A stretch of 64,000 bases of DNA from Curtobacterium sp. VKM Ac-1395 (GTDB lineage: Bacteria; Actinomycetota; Actinomycetes; Actinomycetales; Microbacteriaceae), in assembly GCF_015350975.1 (NCBI RefSeq), contig NZ_JADKRX010000002.1, positions 62,001-126,000 of the forward strand, read 5' to 3'. Both the position numbers and the translations under genes were made by a program. Below, piece after piece: positions 50,942-59,745 of the stretch. A model generated the notes under the pieces. It did not search any database. It worked only from the letters and a program-made list of their open reading frames with translations, and had not been told where the DNA came from. How positions within the stretch are numbered: position 1 is the stretch's first letter; every line of letters begins with the position of its first letter.

Positions 50942-51866
50942 TGTCGGAAACGCCCTCTGGGCACTCGTCCTGCCCGGCGTCGTCCTCGTCCTCGCCATCC
51001 TGGCCGCCAGCGGCAACGCCGCCCTGGCAGCACGAGACCGCGGGATACCGGTGCATGTTGGGGTCCTCTCGCCGTTCCGGGAAACCGGCCGGCTCCTCCG
51101 CCAACAACGTCGATCCGTGCTCGGCGCGGACTCCCTTCTGTGGCGGATCGGCGGGTCCGGGCTAGCCGTCGCCGCGTTCCTCGCCGCTCTCGCCATTCCC
51201 GTCGGAGCTCTGGTACCACTGGACATTCCGGTCGGCGTGGTGTGGTTCAACGCCGTCGACGTCTCCCTCTGGGCCTTGTGGTGGCTGCTCGGGTGGGGCG
51301 GCAACAGCGTGCACCCGCTGATCGGCGGGTACCGATTCCTGGCGCAGGCCCTGGCGTACGAGATCCCGCTGATGTTCGCCCTGACCGCCCCCGCCATCGG
51401 TGCGCAGAGCCTTCGGCTGACCGACGTGGTCGCCGCGCAGCAACCGATCTGGTTCGCCCTGACAATGCCAGTCGCGTTCATCGTCTACTGCGCCTCCGTC
51501 ACCGCGTTCTCCGCCTGGGGTCCGTTCGCGCTTCCCGCCGGCACAGACATCGCCGGCGGTATCCTCGGGGAACTCTCCGGCGTCGACCGACTGCTCGTTC
51601 TCGCCGGCAGATGGTGTCTGCTCGTCGCGGGCGCCGCATTCGCGGTGCCGATGTTCCTCGGCGGCGGTGCCGGTCCGTTGCTTCCGCCGGCGCTATGGGT
51701 GCTGTTGAAGACGTGTGCGCTGCTCGCCGTGTTCCTCCTGCTCGGACACGCGATGCCCGCGATCCGGCCGCAGCGACTTGCGGAGCTGGGCTGGGTCCTC
51801 GTGCTGCCGCTGGTCCTGCTGCAACTGCTGATCACGTCGGTGCTCACCGTGATGGGGAAAGGATGA
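50934..51866 (+). CDS. nuoH: NuoH-like membrane subunit
   Basis: 310 residues, about eight helices. 'GWGGNSVHPLIGGYRFLAQA' followed by 'LAYEIPLMFALTAPAIGAQS' matches the NuoH quinone-channel region, with the conserved YEIP. 'ILGELSGVDRLLVLAGRWCLL' replaces the NuoH segment that normally reads 'E..SG..fa.f.laEY', so some acidic residues are lost. ATG 50934 overlaps the previous stop. NuoH links the peripheral to the membrane arm in complex I. Confidence 0.88.
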   Translation: MVDVGNALWALVLPGVVLVLAILAASGNAALAARDRGIPVHVGVLSPFRETGRLLRQQRRSVLGADSLLWRIGGSGLAVAAFLAALAIPVGALVPLDIPVGVVWFNAVDVSLWALWWLLGWGGNSVHPLIGGYRFLAQALAYEIPLMFALTAPAIGAQSLRLTDVVAAQQPIWFALTMPVAFIVYCASVTAFSAWGPFALPAGTDIAGGILGELSGVDRLLVLAGRWCLLVAGAAFAVPMFLGGGAGPLLPPALWVLLKTCALLAVFLLLGHAMPAIRPQRLAELGWVLVLPLVLLQLLITSVLTVMGKG

Positions 51867-52429
51867 CCGGGATGGCAACGATCGTGTTCTGGGTCGCGGC
51901 GGTCGTCGCGGTGCTCGCTGCCGCCGCGGTGTTCCGGGTGGACTCGATGGCGCGCGCGACGTACGCGCTGGCGGTGTCGTTCATCGCCGTCGGCGTCACC
52001 GTGCTGGTGCTGCACCTGGACTTCATCGGGGTCATCACGATCCTGATGATGGTGATGGAGATGGCCGTGATGGCGGTGTTCATGGTCTCCTATATGGGCA
52101 TGAACCCGGCGCTGATGCCAATGGATATGACCCACAGCAAACGCCCCGCGGCAGTGATCGCGGCCGCCGTGTTCGTCGGCCTCGCCGCAGCCGCGCTCTT
52201 CATCCCGTGGCCAGCCCGTGCCGGGACCGCGGCGGCGGACACCACCCGTGCCCTTGGCGAGGCGATCATGAGCTCGAAAATGCTGGTGATGCTGACGATC
52301 AGCCCGATCCTGTTCGCCACGATCATCGCCGCCCTCGTCCTGGCGAACCCTCGTGGCCGGTACGACCGGCTCGGAGACGACCTCCAGGGCGACCCTGTGG
52401 ACCCGGAACGGGGAGGTGTCGGACGATGA
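51863..52429 (+). CDS. nuoJ: NuoJ-like membrane subunit
   Basis: 188 residues, five helices. 'DSMARATYALAVSFIAVGVTVL' and 'GVITILMMVMEMAVMAVFMV' match the first three helices of NuoJ, including the helix-3 region that bends in active complex I. Met-rich sequence between ('MGMNPALMPMDMTHSKR') is unusual and could bind a soft metal. It is coupled to nuoH by ATGA and ends 4 nt inside nuoK. Confidence 0.85.
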   Translation: MTGMATIVFWVAAVVAVLAAAAVFRVDSMARATYALAVSFIAVGVTVLVLHLDFIGVITILMMVMEMAVMAVFMVSYMGMNPALMPMDMTHSKRPAAVIAAAVFVGLAAAALFIPWPARAGTAAADTTRALGEAIMSSKMLVMLTISPILFATIIAALVLANPRGRYDRLGDDLQGDPVDPERGGVGR

Positions 52430-52728
52430 CCCTGCAACTCGTTCTGCTCGTCGTGGCCGCGCTGTTCGCCATCGGACTGTACGGCGCGATCTCGCAGCAG
52501 GTGGTGGTGATGGTGATGATGGGCATCGAGGTGATGATCAACGCCGTCATCCTCGCCGCCGCCGCGTTCTGGTGGTACCTCGCACCGACCGTCGACGGGC
52601 AGGTGCTGCTGCTGGTGATCATCGCGGCGATGACGATCGAGATGGCGATGGGCTTCGCCGTCGCCACGATCCTGCACCGTTCCCGGAACTCCGACATGAC
52701 CGATTCCGCGACGGACCTCAGCCAGTGA
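52426..52728 (+). CDS. nuoK: NuoK-like membrane subunit
   Basis: 100 residues, three helices. 'MGIEVMINAVILAAAAF' keeps the helix-2 Glu of NuoK, and 'VIIAAMTIEMAMGFAVATIL' has a Glu two or three positions from the canonical helix-3 Glu site. Both are proton-path residues in complex I. It is coupled to nuoJ and nuoL by overlaps. Confidence 0.88.
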   Translation: MTLQLVLLVVAALFAIGLYGAISQQVVVMVMMGIEVMINAVILAAAAFWWYLAPTVDGQVLLLVIIAAMTIEMAMGFAVATILHRSRNSDMTDSATDLSQ

Positions 52729-54554
52729 GCACCGCGCTGATCACCGCCATCATCCTGCCCGCCCTCGTCGGGGCAACACTGGCGACTGCTGGACGCTTCG
52801 CCGAACGGTTCGCCGTTCCCGTCAGCCTCGCCACGGCAGCGGTCATGGCGATTGCAGCGACCATCGCGGCCATCACGGGTGCGGAAGTGACCGGCGGAAT
52901 GCCGACGATGCTTGGGGCCTCCGGCTCGGATCTCCGCGTCGACGCGCTGGCCGCTGTCGTCCTGCCGACCGTGGCATGGATCGGATTCCTCGTCCTCGTG
53001 TTCGCGACTGCGGACCGGACCCGACCGGCGGCGCGGTTCCACGGGCTGATGCTGCTCTTCCTCGCCGCCGTCGTCGTCACCGTGACCGCAACCGGCCTGC
53101 CACTACTCCTCGCCGCATGGGAGGTGATGGGCGCCACCTCCTACGCGCTCATCGGATTCCGCTGGCAAGACCGGAACCGCGTCGCCGGTGGATTCACCGC
53201 GTTCACCGTCACCCGCGCCGGGGACCTCGGCATCTACCTCGCCGCTGGCGCCGTCGTCGCCGGCGGCGGCGCCTGGTCACTCACCGCACTGCAGTCGCTG
53301 CCAGGCCCCTGGGTGCACGTCGCTGCCGCAGGATTGCTCGCTGCCGGCTTCGGGAAGGCAGCGCAGCTGCCGTTCTCCTTCTGGATCTCCCGCGCCATGG
53401 AGGGCCCGAGCGCGGTGAGTGCGCTGCTGCACTCCGCAGCGATGGTCGCCATGGGCGGGTACCTGCTCCTCCGCGTCGAACCGCTCCTGAACGTGACCGG
53501 CTGGGCAGGTCCGACGGCGGCGTGGGTGGGCGTCACGACCGCGATCGTCCTCGGCGTCATCGCACTGTCGCAGCGGGACCTGAAGCAGGTGCTCGCCGCG
53601 TCGACGGCATCCCAGCTGGGATTCGTCGTCCTCGCCGCTGGCGTCGGCTCGGTCAGCGGCGGCACCGCGCAGCTCGTCGCACACGCTGCCACCAAAGCAC
53701 TGCTGTTCCTCACCGCGGGCGCATGGCTGACGGCTACCGGGACAAAACAGTTCACCGGTCTCCGTGGCATCGCCGCCCGCTGGCCCGCGGTCGGCGTCCT
53801 CGCCACGGTCGGTGCGCTGTCGCTGGCCGGCCTGCCGCCGCTGTCGCTCTGGTACGCCAAGGACGTCGTCCTCGCCGCAGCCCTGGAGGAACAACCCTGG
53901 TTGTACGCGGCGGGCCTGGCCGGAGCGGCACTTGCAGCGGCCTACTCCGCCCGGATCATCGCGCTGCTGTGGCGGCGTGCCGGCACACCGGAAGCGTCCT
54001 GGGACGACGAGGAACGGGGCACCCGGCGGGTGCCACGCCTCGCGGTCGTCCCGATGGTGGTGCTCGCTGTCGCGGCAGCCGGACTTGCGCTTCTCGGCAC
54101 ACCGCTGCTGCATCCGATGATCGCTCCGCTTTCCGGGACGGCGGTGTCGTGGCCGGAGCTCGCGGCGTCTGCGGCAATCGCGGTGGTCGTGGTCCTTTTG
54201 ACCCTGTGGCGCACACCCACAGTCCGCATTGGGATGCACTGGTTCGGGCTGGAGCGGGCAGCCGTTGCAGTCATCGCCACGCCGACACTGCGACTCGCCG
54301 CCGTCCTCGCGCGTCTCGACGACCGCTACGGCGCGGCCGTCGATCGGTCGGGACGTGCGCTCGAGCAGACCGCCCGAGCCGTGCGCGCTCTTGATGAGCG
54401 TGGCCCCGCCGCCGTGACGGGGTGGATCGGTTCCGCCATCGCGGTCCTCGGTCGACTGGCTCGGCGACCGCAGACCGGCCAGGTGCACCACTACTACATC
54501 GGCGCGACCGTGACCGTCGCTGCCGCAGCTGTCCTGCTCTTGGTCGTGAGGTGA
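52725..54554 (+). CDS. nuoL: NuoL-like antiporter subunit
   Basis: 609 residues. 'LLLAAWEVMGATSYALIGF' keeps the helix-5 Glu, 'VTRAGDLGIYLAAG' the Asp, 'GFGKAAQLPFSFWISRAMEG' the helix-7 Lys and 'VSALLHSAAMVAMGGYL' the broken-helix region. The C-terminal part is long enough for the lateral helix and final anchor ('VHHYYIGATVTVAAAAVLLL'). All main proton-channel residues appear present, unlike in the neighbouring NuoN. GTG 52725 overlaps nuoK. Confidence 0.9.
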   Translation: MSTALITAIILPALVGATLATAGRFAERFAVPVSLATAAVMAIAATIAAITGAEVTGGMPTMLGASGSDLRVDALAAVVLPTVAWIGFLVLVFATADRTRPAARFHGLMLLFLAAVVVTVTATGLPLLLAAWEVMGATSYALIGFRWQDRNRVAGGFTAFTVTRAGDLGIYLAAGAVVAGGGAWSLTALQSLPGPWVHVAAAGLLAAGFGKAAQLPFSFWISRAMEGPSAVSALLHSAAMVAMGGYLLLRVEPLLNVTGWAGPTAAWVGVTTAIVLGVIALSQRDLKQVLAASTASQLGFVVLAAGVGSVSGGTAQLVAHAATKALLFLTAGAWLTATGTKQFTGLRGIAARWPAVGVLATVGALSLAGLPPLSLWYAKDVVLAAALEEQPWLYAAGLAGAALAAAYSARIIALLWRRAGTPEASWDDEERGTRRVPRLAVVPMVVLAVAAAGLALLGTPLLHPMIAPLSGTAVSWPELAASAAIAVVVVLLTLWRTPTVRIGMHWFGLERAAVAVIATPTLRLAAVLARLDDRYGAAVDRSGRALEQTARAVRALDERGPAAVTGWIGSAIAVLGRLARRPQTGQVHHYYIGATVTVAAAAVLLLVVR

Positions 54555-56044
54555 TCGTGCTCAGTCTGATCGTGTTCCTTCCCGTTGTCGTCGCGGCGGT
54601 CCTCGCCCTGACGCGATCGATGTCCGGACGGGCAGCCGCGTGGGTGTGGCTGATGACGAGCATCGTGGAGCTCGTCCTCGGGATCCTCGTGTCCATTCCC
54701 GGATCCAACGCGTCGGGGCTGCGCTGGGAGGAGCGAATGGAGTGGATGCCGAGTGTCGGCACCAGCTACCACCTCGGCGTTGACGGTTTCTCCGCGCCGT
54801 TGCTGCTCCTGACCGACGTTGTGTTCCTCGTCTGCGCGCTTTGGGCCATGCGGGACACCGACCGGCCCCGCCCGCAGGCTGCACTCTTCCTGTTCCTTCA
54901 GACCACGTGTCTTGGGGTGTTCGCCGCGCAGGACCTGCTGGTGTTCTTCGTGTTCTTCGACCTGTCGATTGTCGGTATGTACTTCGTGATCGCCGGGTGG
55001 GGACATGGCGACCATCAGCGGTCCGCGCTGCGGTTCTTCCTCTACACGTTCCTCGGATCCCTGGCGCTGCTGCTCGGCTTCATCGGCCTCTACCTCGGCT
55101 CCTCACCGCACACGTTCGACATGGTCGAGCTCACCCGGAACGGCTTCACCGGCACACCCCTGGCCGCCGGCGCCGTTCTCGCCGCGCTCGTCGTGGGTTT
55201 CGCCGTCAAGACCCCCACGGTCCCGTTCCACTCCTGGCTGCCACCGGCACATACCGACGCGCCCGCGATTGGCTCTGTCGTCCTCGCGAGCGTCCTGCTG
55301 AAGATGGGCACGTACGGGTTCCTCCGCATCGCGATGCCGATGCTCCCGGACGCGTGGCGGTCCTGGTCTTGGGTGATTGTCATTGTCGGCCTCGTGTCCG
55401 TGCTGTACGGAGCGCTCGTCGCGCTCGCACAGACGAACGTGAAGCGGTTGATCGCGTACACCTCGGTCAACCACATGGGCTACGTCGTGCTCGCTGTCGG
55501 TGCCGCGGGTCTGACCGGGTCATCCTCTGCGCAGGCGCAGCAGTTGGCGATTACCGGCGCGACCGTGCAGATGGTGTCGCACGGGCTCATCACCGGGGCG
55601 CTGTTCCTCCTCGCCGGTGTGCTCCACGACCGGCGGGGCAGCTACGAGATCAGCGACTACAGCGGCCTCGCGAAGCCCGCCCCACGGTTCTCCGGACTCT
55701 TCGCCGTCGCCGCGTTCGCGTCCCTCGGCATCCCCGCCTTCAGCGGCTTCATCGCCGAATTCCAGATCTTCGCCGGCAGCATCGGTGCAACAGCAATCGC
55801 CGCGATCGCGCTGCCAGGGATCCTCATCACCGCAGCCCTGTTCCTCCGCACCGTGCAGAAACTGCTCACCGGACCCACGGAACGCCTCGCCGACGGATTC
55901 ACCGACGTCACCGCTCGGGAGACCGTGACGGTCGGGGCGCTCCTACTGCTCTCCCTGGCGGTCGGTGTGGTGCCCGGACCGTTGCTGCAGCTCATCGCTC
56001 CCGCCGCCCGACAGCTCGCCGCGATGATCGGAGGTCCCGCGTGA
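54551..56044 (+). CDS. nuoM: NuoM-like antiporter subunit
   Basis: 497 residues, about 14 helices. 'DLLVFFVFFDLSIVGMYFVI' is helix 5, where complex I has a strictly conserved Glu; here it is Asp. 'FAVKTPTVPFHSWLPPAHTDAP' keeps the helix-7 Lys, but AHTEAP has become AHTDAP. 'NVKRLIAYTSVNHMGYVVLAVG' is intact. The protein is full length for NuoM. GTG 54551 overlaps nuoL. Confidence 0.9.
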   Translation: MIVLSLIVFLPVVVAAVLALTRSMSGRAAAWVWLMTSIVELVLGILVSIPGSNASGLRWEERMEWMPSVGTSYHLGVDGFSAPLLLLTDVVFLVCALWAMRDTDRPRPQAALFLFLQTTCLGVFAAQDLLVFFVFFDLSIVGMYFVIAGWGHGDHQRSALRFFLYTFLGSLALLLGFIGLYLGSSPHTFDMVELTRNGFTGTPLAAGAVLAALVVGFAVKTPTVPFHSWLPPAHTDAPAIGSVVLASVLLKMGTYGFLRIAMPMLPDAWRSWSWVIVIVGLVSVLYGALVALAQTNVKRLIAYTSVNHMGYVVLAVGAAGLTGSSSAQAQQLAITGATVQMVSHGLITGALFLLAGVLHDRRGSYEISDYSGLAKPAPRFSGLFAVAAFASLGIPAFSGFIAEFQIFAGSIGATAIAAIALPGILITAALFLRTVQKLLTGPTERLADGFTDVTARETVTVGALLLLSLAVGVVPGPLLQLIAPAARQLAAMIGGPA

Positions 56045-57420
56045 ACATGAACTACGGCGCGCTCCTGCCGGAGATCATCCTCATGGGCGGTGCCGTCGTC
56101 GCCCTCCTCAGCGGCAGCTTCTTGCCCCGACGCCGGCAGGCGCTCGTGACATGGTTCGCGATCGCCGTGGCGTGCGGCAGCGCCGTTACGGCCGCCGTGA
56201 TCCAGGGACCACCGACCGTCTTCAGCGACAGCTACGCACTCGACAACGCGACAACGACGATCAGGATCCTCGTACCGTTGGCGACCGCGGTCGTGATGCT
56301 CATCGGACGCGAAGAATCCCGAGGCTCCGCTCGGGAGAGCGAAACCGCATCCCTACTGCTCCTCGCGGCACTCGGCACGATCGTCCTCGCCGGCGCCAAC
56401 GACCTGCTCATCGTCGCCACCGGGTTCCTCCTAGCGACCGTGCCGCTCTACGCGTTGATCGGACTGTCCCGATCCCCGGCCGCAGCCGAGGCGACAATGA
56501 AGACGTACCTGCTGGGCGCGATCTTCGGCGTCGTGATGCTCTTCGGCATCGCCGTCCTCATCGGTGTCGCCGGCGGCAGCACCTACCCTGAGCTCCAACA
56601 GGCGCTGCCACACGTGCCGGCGGCAGCGATCGCGCTCGGATTCATCGGGGTCCTCGCTGGCCTGCTGTTCAAAGCCGGAGCGGTCCCAGGGCACTTCTGG
56701 GTTCCGGATGCAGCAGAGGGCGCCGGTCTCGGCATCGCCGCTTTCATCACCACCGTCCCGAAGCTCGGGGCACTGATCGCGCTGGCACGCCTCGTGGACG
56801 TCATACCCGGCACCGTGAACGCGTCGCTGCTGGTCGGTGTGCTCGCCGCCGCGAGCATGATCCTCGGCACCCTCGCGGCGTTCTGGCAGCGCAGCGCGCC
56901 GCGGCTGCTCGGCTGGTCCACGGTTGGCCAGGTTGGGTTCCTGCTGATGCCCGTCGCTGTGATCGGTGTCGAACCGTCGGCGCGCGCCGCCTTGCTGATG
57001 TACCTGGTGTTCTACGCCGTGACCAACCTGGCCCTGTTCGCCGCGATCGCCGCGGTACCAGACCGCAGGACAATTCCCTCATGGCGCGGAGCGGCACGGG
57101 AACATCCCGTCATAACCGGTGTCATCCTGGTCGGCCTGCTGAGCCTTGTCGGGACACCACCAACCGCCGTCTTCGTCGGCAAGCTCGCCGTGTTCACGGC
57201 CACCTGGCAGGGCGGCATGCCGTGGCTGGTGGTCATCGCCGCTGCCGTCTCAGTCGCGTCGCTGTTCTACACCCTCCGGTGGGTGTCAACGGCCTTCCAT
57301 GCACCGGAAAAACCCCGGTCTCGCCCCGCCGCAGTTCCGCTGCAAGCGGTCACCGCCGTGACGCTCGGTGCGCTGATCATCGTCGCCGTCGCCAGCAGTC
57401 CAGCCCTCTTGCAGTTGTGA
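56041..57420 (+). CDS. nuoN: NuoN-like antiporter subunit, lacking the key helix-5 Glu
   Basis: 459 residues from GTG 56041 (ATG 56047 also possible). 'VATGFLLATVPLYALIGL' aligns with the helix-5 block 'GIELISLPLF' of NuoN and has Leu where the Glu should be. 'LLFKAGAVPGHFWVPDAAEGA' keeps the helix-7 Lys. It is last in the operon. A weak 6-bp hairpin (57456-57470) follows before the convergent merR-like gene. Loss of the Glu makes normal proton translocation by this subunit doubtful. Confidence 0.9.
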   Translation: MNMNYGALLPEIILMGGAVVALLSGSFLPRRRQALVTWFAIAVACGSAVTAAVIQGPPTVFSDSYALDNATTTIRILVPLATAVVMLIGREESRGSARESETASLLLLAALGTIVLAGANDLLIVATGFLLATVPLYALIGLSRSPAAAEATMKTYLLGAIFGVVMLFGIAVLIGVAGGSTYPELQQALPHVPAAAIALGFIGVLAGLLFKAGAVPGHFWVPDAAEGAGLGIAAFITTVPKLGALIALARLVDVIPGTVNASLLVGVLAAASMILGTLAAFWQRSAPRLLGWSTVGQVGFLLMPVAVIGVEPSARAALLMYLVFYAVTNLALFAAIAAVPDRRTIPSWRGAAREHPVITGVILVGLLSLVGTPPTAVFVGKLAVFTATWQGGMPWLVVIAAAVSVASLFYTLRWVSTAFHAPEKPRSRPAAVPLQAVTAVTLGALIIVAVASSPALLQL

Positions 57421-57486
57421 CTTGGCCGGTTCATATGGGCATTGAGGCCTTCGACGCTGAGTCTCTCAGCACGGTGGCTGATGATG

Positions 57487-57882
57487 TTACTGCGGGATGA
57501 TGTCGCAGACGCTGCGCTCCGTGCATGTGGTCGGATCTAAGGTCGAACTCGTTGTGATCATGGCGACGAGTTCCGTTTCGAGGCGAGCGAGTTCCTGTTG
57601 GCGGGCTCTGACCGCTCCGAGCCTGCTGGCGAGAAGCGAAAGCACGTGCGAGCACGGTGCCTGCCCTTCCTGTCGGAGGGCGAGAACGCCGGCGATGTCC
57701 GACAGTGTTAGCCCAGCTGCTTGAGCGGCACGGATGAACCCGACCCGTGTAGTGACCTCATCCTTGTAGACCCGGTATCCGTTGCTCCCTCGACTCGGCA
57801 CCGGAAGCAGCCCCTCGCGTTCGTAGAAGCGGATGGTTTGCGTGCTTACGCCAGTGGCGGCAGCGAGGTCTCCGATGCGCAT
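57487..57882 (-). CDS. MerR-family metal-responsive activator
   Basis: 131 residues. The N-terminal winged helix 'IGDLAAATGVSTQTIRFYER' and 'NGYRVYKDEV' lead to the long dimer helix, then Cys77 ('APCSHV'), Cys120 ('TTCTER') and Cys126 ('SVCDII'). The trio resembles Cys82/117/126 of Hg(II)-MerR, so Hg or another soft metal is the likely inducer. Start 57882 matches family length. It is divergent from the 57937-59597 pair and its promoter spacer is stretched as MerR needs. Confidence 0.88.
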   Translation of the reverse strand: MRIGDLAAATGVSTQTIRFYEREGLLPVPSRGSNGYRVYKDEVTTRVGFIRAAQAAGLTLSDIAGVLALRQEGQAPCSHVLSLLASRLGAVRARQQELARLETELVAMITTSSTLDPTTCTERSVCDIIPQ

Positions 57883-57898
57883 GCTTCCATCACACCAC

Positions 57899-57930
57899 TT
57901 GACCTTGTACCTCGCTGCAACGTTTACGGT
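57899..57930 (+). promoter_or_regulatory. MerR-type stretched promoter
   Basis: -35 TTGACC (57899-57904) and -10 TACGGT (57925-57930) are 20 bp apart, the long spacing that MerR proteins untwist. The -10 ends 6 nt before ATG 57937, so the mRNA should be leaderless. Confidence 0.65.
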
Positions 57931-57936
57931 CGGCGT

Positions 57937-58251
57937 ATGGAGATCACGTTGCAGTACTTCGATGGATGCCCGAATTGGGGAACGGTCGCGGAGCGCCTCG
58001 CCGCGATCACCGCGGAACGACCCGAGGTCACGGTAAAGCGGCACCGCATCGAAACGCAAGAGGAAGCGGAATCAGTCGACTTCCGCGGGTCTCCTACTCT
58101 TCTGGCTGACGGGGCAGCACTGTTCCCTGCGCCAGACGCTCCTCCTGGCCTGTCGTGCCGGGTGTATCTGACGCCCGAAGGCCTTGCCGGGTCCCCGACG
58201 ACAGAGCAAATCCGGGATGCGATCGCGGACATCGAAGCAGGCACCCGATGA
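57937..58251 (+). CDS. Thioredoxin-like protein of the MerR-controlled pair
   Basis: 104 residues. 'ITLQYFDGCPNWGTVAERLA' has the position of a thioredoxin active site but with a single Cys (CPNW), and 'DFRGSPTLLADGAALF' contains the cis-Pro loop of the fold. Small proteins like this are found beside mercury or organomercurial genes in actinobacteria. It may relay a metal ion to the reductase. The stop overlaps the next ATG (ATGA). Confidence 0.8.
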   Translation: MEITLQYFDGCPNWGTVAERLAAITAERPEVTVKRHRIETQEEAESVDFRGSPTLLADGAALFPAPDAPPGLSCRVYLTPEGLAGSPTTEQIRDAIADIEAGTR

Positions 58252-59597
58252 GCGACGTGTTCGACCTGCTGGTCATCGGCGCCGGAATGGCCGGCACGTC
58301 CGCAGCTAACAAGTGCGCGGCACAAGGGTGGCGGGTCGGCATCGTCGATGCTCTGCCCTACGGGGGCACGTGCGCTCTTCGCGGATGCGACCCGAAGAAG
58401 ATCCTCCGCCGCGGAGCGGAAGTCATCGATGCCGCCCGATTGATGAACGGCACCGGTATTCAGGAAAACGGCCTCAGTGTCGACTGGGCAGCCTTGATGC
58501 AGAGAAAGCGCGGCTTCACGGATGGGGTACCGAAGGGCGTGGAAGACGAACTCACCGGCAACGGCGCCACCACCTTCCACGGCCATGCTGAGTTCACCGG
58601 TCCGAACACCCTGAGCATCGACGGCACGACCCATCAGGCGGAAAGGTTCCTCATCGCCTCCGGCGCCACACCAAAGCCGTTGACGTTCCCCGGGGCGGAG
58701 CACCTGATCGACAGCACGCAGTTCCTCGATCTGGAGGAACTGCCCAAGCGGATCGTGTTCATTGGCGGCGGGTTCATCTCGTTTGAGTTCGCCCACATCG
58801 CCGCCCGAGCTGGTGCGCAGTGCACGATCGTCGACCACGGTCCCCGGCCGCTGCGCGAATTCGATCCCGACTTGGTGGGGCTGTTGGTGTCACGGAGCGA
58901 GCAGGCGGGCATCCGCATCCTCCGCGGTACCCGCGTCTCCACGGTGGACGCCACTTCCACCGGACTGCAGATCGGCGTCGACAGTGACGGCATAGCAAAG
59001 CGCATCGATGCGGACCTCGTCGTCCACGGCGCCGGCCGCCTCCCGAATGTCGAGAGCCTGCGCCTGGACGCTGCCGGCATCGCCAGCGGTCCGCGTGGGG
59101 TCACGGTAGCTGGCCACCTGCAAAGCACCACCAACACCGCCGTGTACGCCGCCGGAGACGCCGCCGACACGGCCGGGCGCCCCCTGACCCCGGTGGCCGT
59201 GTTCGAAGGGAAAGTCGCCGCGTCGAACATGCTCAAGGGCACCACCACGGCACCTGACTACATCGGGGTCCCCACGACCATATTCACCATCCCGGAACTC
59301 AACCGCGTCGGCCTCCTCGAAGAAGAAGCGGCCCCGAGCCACGACATCGCCATCCGCTTCACCGACACCAGCGGCTGGTACTCCACCTACCGGGTGGCCG
59401 AAACCACCGCCGCGGCCAAGGTCATTATCGACATCCGCACCGACCAAATCCTCGGCGCACACCTCCTCGGCCCCGGCTACTCGGAACTGATCAACACTTT
59501 CGGCCTCGCCATCAAACTCGGGCTCACGACACGGCAACTCAGATCCGCCACCGCCACCTACCCCTCCCTCGGCTCCGACCTCGGGTCCCTGCTCTGA
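58248..59597 (+). CDS. MerA/glutathione-reductase-family flavoprotein without the Hg-binding tail
   Basis: 449 residues. 'LLVIGAGMAGTSAANKCAAQ' binds FAD, Cys42 and Cys47 ('GGTCALRGCDPKK') are the redox pair, and 'RIVFIGGGFISFEFAHIAAR' binds NAD(P)H. The C-terminal vicinal Cys pair of mercuric reductase is absent, as is an NmerA domain, and the usual His-x(n)-Glu base near the end is replaced ('ATYPSLGSDLGSLL'). It therefore is unlikely to be a normal MerA. It may reduce a thiol or another metal complex. Coupled to the thioredoxin-like gene. Confidence 0.85.
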   Translation: MSDVFDLLVIGAGMAGTSAANKCAAQGWRVGIVDALPYGGTCALRGCDPKKILRRGAEVIDAARLMNGTGIQENGLSVDWAALMQRKRGFTDGVPKGVEDELTGNGATTFHGHAEFTGPNTLSIDGTTHQAERFLIASGATPKPLTFPGAEHLIDSTQFLDLEELPKRIVFIGGGFISFEFAHIAARAGAQCTIVDHGPRPLREFDPDLVGLLVSRSEQAGIRILRGTRVSTVDATSTGLQIGVDSDGIAKRIDADLVVHGAGRLPNVESLRLDAAGIASGPRGVTVAGHLQSTTNTAVYAAGDAADTAGRPLTPVAVFEGKVAASNMLKGTTTAPDYIGVPTTIFTIPELNRVGLLEEEAAPSHDIAIRFTDTSGWYSTYRVAETTAAAKVIIDIRTDQILGAHLLGPGYSELINTFGLAIKLGLTTRQLRSATATYPSLGSDLGSLL

Positions 59598-59745
59598 ACT
59601 TGTCACATATACCTCCGATTCCGCTACAAATGAACTCGAGCACGCCGAATCATGGCTCAGAGCGGCATGTCTTGTCACGAAACTCAGTCCCAGAATCTAC
59701 GTGCCGCTACTGTTCCTGTCGATCGAGTTTCGCTACATTCTGCTT

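Noticed and set aside
49482..57420. Reading the operon as an ordinary NADH dehydrogenase (complex I)
   Set aside because: NuoC/E/F/G/I are absent, the NuoB/D part has no Fe-S ligands, key residues are changed, and it has a CsoR-type promoter in a copper island.
49482..57420. Reading the operon as an Mrp antiporter or formate hydrogenlyase
   Set aside because: Clear NuoA, NuoH and NuoJ/K-like subunits and the Nuo gene order argue against Mrp. No hydrogenase or formate dehydrogenase subunit is present.
58248..59597. Annotation as merA
   Set aside because: It lacks the C-terminal Cys pair and NmerA, and the terminal catalytic His region is changed.
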